The notes beneath the pieces were generated by a model that was not told the DNA's origin, did no database searches, and saw only the letters and a program-made list of their open reading frames with translations. From the NCBI GenBank assembly GCA_036344135.1, contig JAYYUG010000110.1:1-11487 (forward strand): a stretch of DNA of 11,487 bases, written 5' to 3'. The DNA comes from GCA-002731945 sp036344135 (GTDB lineage Bacteria > Pseudomonadota > Alphaproteobacteria > MED-G09). Both the position numbers and the translations under genes were made by a program. This document shows, piece after piece, positions 7,380 to 11,487 of this stretch. Each line of letters starts with the position of its first letter. The first letter of the stretch is position 1.

Positions 7380-7984
7380 TGTTTTCTGGAATTATTACAG
7401 ATATAGGTAGGATACTGCAAAGAGATGACTTAGAACAAACCAGCATTGTTGTGTCGTGTTCATATAAATTAGATGATATTTTGATAGGAGGTTCAATTTC
7501 TTGTTCAGGCGTATGTTTAACTATAACTGAAAAAGGCATTGATAGCGGAAAAACTTATTTTACTGCAGATATTTCTAGAGAAACAAACGAAAGGACAACC
7601 TCAAAGGATTGGGATGTAGGAACATTACTAAATCTTGAGCCTAGTCTTAAAATTGGAGATGAAATAGGAGGACATTTTGTGTACGGCCATGTTGACTGTG
7701 CTGTTAAAATTTTATCAATAGAAAAAGGTAAAAATAGTAATATTTTTTCAATTAGTTATCCTAAAGATTATGTAGGGTTGATTGTTAGAAAAGGATCTAT
7801 TTGCCTTGATGGGATATCATTAACGATAAATAAGGTAAATGATGAATATTTCACAGTTAATATCATACCTCAAACAACGAGATTAACAACATGGTCTGAA
7901 ATTAAAGCCAATGAAAATGTTAATTTAGAATTAGATATGTTATCTCGTTATGTCTTTAGTTATTTAGAAAGAGAACGAAAATGA
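7379..7984 (+). CDS. ribE: Riboflavin synthase, alpha subunit
   Basis: 201 residues. It begins MFSGIITDIG, the diagnostic start of the family, and consists of two lumazine-binding barrels. The first has SGVCLTITE (43-51) and ends near IGDEIGGHFVYGHVD; the second has KGSICLDGISLTIN and NIIPQTTRLTTW. Trimers of this enzyme dismutate two 6,7-dimethyl-8-ribityllumazine molecules to riboflavin and the pyrimidine, which returns to the RibH step. IPQT replaces the more usual IPHT or IPET; this position varies in the family and I do not expect loss of function. The gene starts within the ribD stop and its own TGA overlaps the next ATG (ATGA), so all three are likely translated in series. Confidence 0.96.
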   Translation: MFSGIITDIGRILQRDDLEQTSIVVSCSYKLDDILIGGSISCSGVCLTITEKGIDSGKTYFTADISRETNERTTSKDWDVGTLLNLEPSLKIGDEIGGHFVYGHVDCAVKILSIEKGKNSNIFSISYPKDYVGLIVRKGSICLDGISLTINKVNDEYFTVNIIPQTTRLTTWSEIKANENVNLELDMLSRYVFSYLERERK

Positions 7985-9081
7985 AAAAATATCTATCATC
8001 AATCGAAGATATCATTGAAGAGGCTCGAAAAGGGAATATGTTTATTCTCGTAGATGCTGAAGATAGAGAAAATGAAGGCGATTTAGTCATTCCTGCTGAT
8101 GATATTACCCCTGATGTCGTTAATTTTATGTCGAAGTATGGACGGGGTTTAATTTGTCTTTCATTAACAGAAAAAAGAGTAGAACACTTAGGTTTGTCTC
8201 TTATGTCGCCCAAAAATAAGTCTAGACATAATACTGCATTTACAATCTCGATTGAATCCCGTGAAGGTGTAACCACAGGAATTTCGGCGAAAGATAGATC
8301 AACAACAATCGCTACAGCTATATCATCCCAAAGTGGGGCTGAAGATATTGTTTCTCCAGGCCATATTTTTCCACTTAAATCAAAAGATGGAGGGGTGTTG
8401 GTTAGAGCAGGGCATACAGAAGCGGCAGTAGATATTTCTCGACTATCAGGAAAAACACCTGCTGGTGTAGTATGTGAAATATTGAATGATGATGGAAGTA
8501 TGGCCAGGCTTCCAGAGTTAGTTGAATTTGCTAAAAAACATAAACTAAAAATAGGAACGATAGCGGACCTTATTAATTACCGAAGAAACAATGACCATAT
8601 AATTACAAAAGTAATGAACAAAAAAATCAATATTCCCTCTTATGGTGAATGGAATTGTACAGTTTACAATAACAATCTAGATGGCTCAGAACATCTTGCC
8701 TTTGTAAAGGGTAACATTAAAAAGAATAAAATTACGCCTGTGAGGGTGCATGTTATTAATATATTTGAAGATATAGTAGGTGTACGTAAAAAACGTTCTA
8801 GCTTAGTTGATAAAGCATTTAAGCTGATAAGTGATATTGGTTATGGGGTAATTGTTTTTATCCGTGATACCAATAAGAATGTTATTTCAAATAATCTTTC
8901 AAAATTGAAATTAAATAACCATGGAAAAATTCTTGAAATCAGAGAGTATGGGTTAGGTGCCCAAATTTTATTAGATTTAGGTATTAGAAATATCAAATTG
9001 CTTTCTGATTCTAAAAGTACTCTTTTAAATATTGATGGGTACAATCTTAAGATAGTAGAAAGACAGCCATTAAAGAGATAA
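7981..9081 (+). CDS. ribB: DHBP synthase fused to a degenerate GTP cyclohydrolase II-like domain (RibBX type)
   Basis: 366 residues. Residues 1-203 are a complete 3,4-dihydroxy-2-butanone-4-phosphate synthase: VDAEDRENEGDL (24-35), GRGLICLSL, RHNTAFTISIE, TTGISAKDR, SPGHIFPL, and GGVLVRAGHTEAAVDI. This domain makes the four-carbon unit from ribulose 5-phosphate. Residues 205-366 align with GTP cyclohydrolase II by the start VRVH (254-257) and by the tail EYGLGAQILLDLGIRNIKLL to IVERQPL, but the catalytic centre is gone. The zinc cysteines are N260, K271 and S273 by position, and the QEGRG loop is replaced by RDTNKN (295-300). This fits the RibBX variant known in Proteobacteria, so GCHII activity must come from a separate ribA outside the window. 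Its ATG overlaps the ribE stop by 4 bases; ribH follows after 7 bases. Confidence 0.93.
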   Translation: MKKYLSSIEDIIEEARKGNMFILVDAEDRENEGDLVIPADDITPDVVNFMSKYGRGLICLSLTEKRVEHLGLSLMSPKNKSRHNTAFTISIESREGVTTGISAKDRSTTIATAISSQSGAEDIVSPGHIFPLKSKDGGVLVRAGHTEAAVDISRLSGKTPAGVVCEILNDDGSMARLPELVEFAKKHKLKIGTIADLINYRRNNDHIITKVMNKKINIPSYGEWNCTVYNNNLDGSEHLAFVKGNIKKNKITPVRVHVINIFEDIVGVRKKRSSLVDKAFKLISDIGYGVIVFIRDTNKNVISNNLSKLKLNNHGKILEIREYGLGAQILLDLGIRNIKLLSDSKSTLLNIDGYNLKIVERQPLKR

Positions 9082-9088
9082 AAATTAA

Positions 9089-9520
9089 ATGTCAAAGAAA
9101 AGAATTATTATTATAGCCGCACATTATTACCAAGAAATTACGGATATGCTTGTCTTGGGCGCAAGAAATTATTGTCTTGAAAATGATATTGACTATTTAA
9201 ATTATAGTGTGCCTGGAGCGTTGGAAATATCTACAGCAATAAAAATTGTAAACAATAAAATTAAGGAAGAAACTTCAATCTTATCAGGGTTCGTAGCGAT
9301 TGGTTGTGTAATTAGGGGAGAAACAAGCCACTATGACATTGTTTCCAATGAGTCAGCAAGAGGCCTTACTAATTTATCTTTAGAGCATGATATTATTATT
9401 GGAAATGGAATACTTACAGTGGAAAATAAAAATCAAGCTTTAGAGAGATCAACTGACAAGATCAACAAAGGATACGAAGCCGCACATGCATGCAGAGTTT
9501 TAATAGATTTAAAAAATTAA
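9089..9520 (+). CDS. ribH: 6,7-dimethyl-8-ribityllumazine synthase
   Basis: 143 residues, slightly short of the usual 150-160 but complete. It shows AHYYQEITDMLVLGA (11-25), SVPGALEIS (40-48), GCVIRGETSHYDIV (72-85) with the catalytic histidine H81, GNGILTVENKNQALERS (105-121) and NKGYEAAHA near the C-terminus. The enzyme joins the RibD-pathway pyrimidine with the four-carbon unit from RibB to give lumazine, the substrate of RibE, and usually forms pentamers or 60-mers. AAGAG at 9074-9078, in the end of the previous gene, is a plausible ribosome site. A 10-base gap leads to nusB. Confidence 0.95.
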   Translation: MSKKRIIIIAAHYYQEITDMLVLGARNYCLENDIDYLNYSVPGALEISTAIKIVNNKIKEETSILSGFVAIGCVIRGETSHYDIVSNESARGLTNLSLEHDIIIGNGILTVENKNQALERSTDKINKGYEAAHACRVLIDLKN

Positions 9521-9530
9521 GAGTTCTTAG

Positions 9531-9980
9531 ATGCCTTCAAATAACAATTTGAAAAAGTCTTCTTCAAGATTAATAAGTGTACAAATATTGTATGAAATGG
9601 AGATTAACGGAAAGAGTTTTGAATTAATATCAAAACGTTTTTCTAAAAAATATTTTTCTGAAATAATGAGCAGTAAAAATGATGTGATGCCCGACAAGAG
9701 CTATATTAAACATATAGTTAAAGGTGTATCTTTACATCAAAAAAAGATAGATATAATTATAAACGAAAATTTAGAAAAATGGTCTTTACCAAGAATAGAT
9801 TCTTTGGCTAGGGCAATTCTGAGGTCCGCGGTTTATGAACTTTTAAGTCCTAATGATGTGCCTGATAAAGTAGTTTTTAATGAATATATAGAGATTTCAA
9901 AATTATTTTTTAGCTCAGATGAACCTTCTTTTATTAATGGTATTTTAGATACAATAGCTAATAAGGATTATAGGCTTTAG
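9531..9980 (+). CDS. nusB: Transcription antitermination factor NusB
   Basis: 149 residues, all-helical type. The N-terminus has SSRLISVQILYEMEING, the family opening, and the C-terminal half has LPRIDSLARAILRSAVYELL, then DVPDKVVFNEYIEISK and EPSFINGILDTIA, which are well conserved. NusB binds BoxA RNA with NusE (S10) and allows RNA polymerase to read through rRNA operons. Its place directly after ribH is conserved in many Proteobacteria, although the function is unrelated to riboflavin. It starts 10 bases after ribH with AAGAG nearby at 9519-9523, and is followed by thiL after 6 bases. Confidence 0.96.
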   Translation: MPSNNNLKKSSSRLISVQILYEMEINGKSFELISKRFSKKYFSEIMSSKNDVMPDKSYIKHIVKGVSLHQKKIDIIINENLEKWSLPRIDSLARAILRSAVYELLSPNDVPDKVVFNEYIEISKLFFSSDEPSFINGILDTIANKDYRL

Positions 9981-9986
9981 ATAGAA

Positions 9987-10922
9987 ATGAAATCAGAATT
10001 CGAAATCATAAAAAAATATATACAACCACTTGTTGGCGATAATGATAAATATTCGATTGGTTTGTCAGATGATGTAGGTATTGTAGATAACTTGATTTTT
10101 TCTACTGATACAATTGTAGAAGGAGTTCATTTTTTGTCTAATAACAAACCTGAAGATATAGCCAAAAAGCTTGTCCGAGTAAATGTTTCCGATTTAGTAG
10201 CTAAAGGTGTAAAGCCGGGTTTTTGTTTGCTTAATTTTTCTGCGGGAAACATTATTAATGAGAGATGGATAAAAAGTTTTATGTATTCCTTAAATGAAGA
10301 TTTCAAGAAATATAATATAAATTTAGTTGGGGGTGATACTGTTCAAACCAAAGGCAAAACAGTTTTAAGTCTATGTATGTTTGGAAAAAATCCTAAATCA
10401 AATATAAAATTAAGATCCTCTGCGATACCTGGTGATAATATATATGTTTCAGGAACGATTGGTGATTCTGCTTTAGGTTTAATGATTTTAAATAATAAAT
10501 TAAAAGTTAGCGAGGATTTTAAAGAATTTTTAATTGATAGATATCTGATTCCAAAACCTAGGATAGAATTAGTTAATATAATTAATAAAAAAGCAAACGC
10601 TTCAATAGATATCTCTGACGGTTTGATTCAAGATTTGCAAAATCTCTGTGTATCATCGGGTGTAGGTGCAGAGATTAATTTTGCTGATATACCATTGTCT
10701 TCTGCTGCGAGGTCTATTGTAGATAAAAATAGCAAAATGATTGAAGTAATTCTAAATGGTGGTGATGATTATGAGATATTATTTACTGGTCCCAAGGGAT
10801 TAGAAACTAAAAAGAATATAAGAATGATAGGTAAAATAACGAAGGGAAGTAAAATATCTATTCTTGATCTTAAATTAAAAGATAAAACTATTAAGAATGG
10901 TTTCAATCATATCTTTAAATAA
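9987..10922 (+). CDS. thiL: Thiamine-monophosphate kinase
   Basis: 311 residues, normal length for this PurM-like ATP-binding family. Metal- and nucleotide-binding motifs appear in order: LSDDVGI (26-32), STDTIVEGVHF (39-49), VRVNVSDLVAKG (63-74), VGGDT (114-118), YVSGTIGDSALGL (153-165), SIDISDGLIQDL (206-217) and GGDDYEILFTGP (258-269). ThiL uses ATP to phosphorylate thiamine phosphate to the active cofactor thiamine diphosphate in the cytoplasm. It closes the rightward cluster; the nusB-thiL pair is common in Proteobacteria. The stop codon overlaps the 12-base palindrome ATAAAGCTTTAT (10919-10930), but no T-run follows. Confidence 0.96.
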   Translation: MKSEFEIIKKYIQPLVGDNDKYSIGLSDDVGIVDNLIFSTDTIVEGVHFLSNNKPEDIAKKLVRVNVSDLVAKGVKPGFCLLNFSAGNIINERWIKSFMYSLNEDFKKYNINLVGGDTVQTKGKTVLSLCMFGKNPKSNIKLRSSAIPGDNIYVSGTIGDSALGLMILNNKLKVSEDFKEFLIDRYLIPKPRIELVNIINKKANASIDISDGLIQDLQNLCVSSGVGAEINFADIPLSSAARSIVDKNSKMIEVILNGGDDYEILFTGPKGLETKKNIRMIGKITKGSKISILDLKLKDKTIKNGFNHIFK

Positions 10923-10930
10923 AGCTTTAT
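10919..10930. repeat. 12-base palindrome over the thiL stop codon
   Basis: ATAAAGCTTTAT is a perfect palindrome with no loop and no following T-run, so it is unlikely to be an intrinsic terminator. The 64 bases between thiL and hppA (10923-10986) show no better hairpin and no promoter with both boxes well spaced: TTGATA at 10933-10938 lacks a matching -10 at 16-18 bases. Confidence 0.4.
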
Positions 10931-10976
10931 CTTGATATTATTAAAAGCATTTGGCATGTTCCCCTAATATTGAATT

Positions 10977-10982
10977 GGAGGG
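10977..10982 (+). promoter_or_regulatory. Strong Shine-Dalgarno for hppA
   Basis: GGAGGG ends 4 bases before the ATG at 10987. It is the best match to the anti-Shine-Dalgarno in the window, where most genes have a weak site or none, and it fixes the hppA start. It suggests efficient translation. Confidence 0.75.
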
Positions 10983-10986
10983 TCTA

Positions 10987-11487
10987 ATGGGAATAATACA
11001 TCTTATTATTGGTTCGGGTATAATCGCCGTTTTGTATGGAGTTTTTACTTCAATTTCTGTGATATCAGCGGATGCAGGAAATGAAAAGATGCAAGAAATT
11101 TCAAAAGCTATTCAAGAAGGAGCAAGCGCCTATTTAGCGAGGCAATATTCAACAATAGCATTAGTAGGAATCGTAATTTTTATTATTTCTTATTTTCTAC
11201 TTGGTTTACAAGTTGCAATTGGATTCCTTATTGGCGCAGTAATGTCTGGTGCTGCAGGTTATATAGGAATGTTGGTTTCAGTTAGAGCTAACGTAAGAAC
11301 TACTCAAGCCTCCATCAAGAGTCTCGCTGGAGGTTTGAACATAGCTTTCAAATCAGGAGCTGTTACAGGTATGTTAGTTGCAGGCTTAGCCCTCTTAGCG
11401 GTGTCAGTTTATTATTATGTTTTAAGAAATGTATGGATACCCTCTGATGACAGAATATTGATAGAAGCATTAGTTGGTTTAGGTTTT
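10987..11487 (+). CDS. hppA: Membrane-bound proton-translocating pyrophosphatase (3' end missing)
   Basis: 167 codons from ATG to the right edge, about a quarter of the roughly 700-residue family. After a first membrane segment (about 3-24) comes GNEKMQEISKAIQEGASAYLARQY (residues 31-54), the unmistakable N-terminal signature of membrane pyrophosphatases. Further segments lie at about 57-74, 77-97 and 122-145, with VRANVRTTQ and GGLNIAFKSGAVTGMLVAGLAL. The enzyme hydrolyses cytoplasmic pyrophosphate and pumps H+ (or Na+) across the inner membrane. The K+-dependence and ion-specificity residues lie beyond the edge, so these cannot be judged. It follows thiL by 64 bases and may have its own promoter. 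Confidence 0.95.
   Translation, partial: MGIIHLIIGSGIIAVLYGVFTSISVISADAGNEKMQEISKAIQEGASAYLARQYSTIALVGIVIFIISYFLLGLQVAIGFLIGAVMSGAAGYIGMLVSVRANVRTTQASIKSLAGGLNIAFKSGAVTGMLVAGLALLAVSVYYYVLRNVWIPSDDRILIEALVGLGF

Noticed and set aside
7956..8276. Antisense open frame of 106 codons over the ribB start
   Set aside because: No recognisable domain; it mirrors the conserved DHBP synthase sequence.
10951..10968. Sigma-54 promoter TTGGCATG upstream of hppA
   Set aside because: The GG is not followed by GC at the required 10-base spacing; the downstream TTGC-like half is missing.

Overview
This window looks like a piece of a streamlined, AT-rich alphaproteobacterial chromosome, probably from marine picoplankton. 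The base composition is strongly A+T biased, gaps between genes are mostly 0-40 bases, and several genes overlap. The order glyA-nrdR-ribD-ribE-ribB(X)-ribH-nusB-thiL is the arrangement commonly seen in Alphaproteobacteria. A proton-pumping pyrophosphatase and a TakP-like TRAP binding protein fit the same group. I cannot fix the lineage more precisely from the sequence alone.

Left part (1-3566, minus strand): one leftward transcription unit. In transcription order it has an RDD-family membrane protein, a SLC13-type permease with two internal RCK_C (TrkA-C) domains, bpt (an N-end-rule aminoacyl-transferase) and the N-terminal half of a TRAP-transporter solute-binding protein that runs off the left edge. 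The genes overlap by 11 bases or are 1 and 20 bases apart. A candidate promoter lies at 3609-3636.

Middle (about 3567-5755): a short divergent control region, a cytoplasmic glycerophosphodiester phosphodiesterase, a 75-base gap with a small dyad, and then glyA. As given, glyA carries an in-frame TAA at codon 299, where the family has a tyrosine. Everything after it continues in the same frame with normal conservation, so this is one substitution: either a sequence error or a real nonsense allele.

Right part (5755-10922, plus strand): nrdR, the riboflavin genes ribD, ribE, ribBX and ribH, then nusB and thiL, packed with TAATG or ATGA overlaps and short gaps. The riboflavin enzymes cover all steps except GTP cyclohydrolase II (and the phosphatase). 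The GCHII-like half of the RibB protein has lost its zinc cysteines and arginine motif, so an active ribA must lie elsewhere. After a 64-base gap, hppA begins with the best Shine-Dalgarno sequence in the window and runs off the right edge.

No gap exceeds 300 bases. I saw no RNA gene, mobile element, CRISPR array or phage gene. I found no convincing new biological system. The points most worth a second look are the glyA stop codon and the degenerate RibBX domain.
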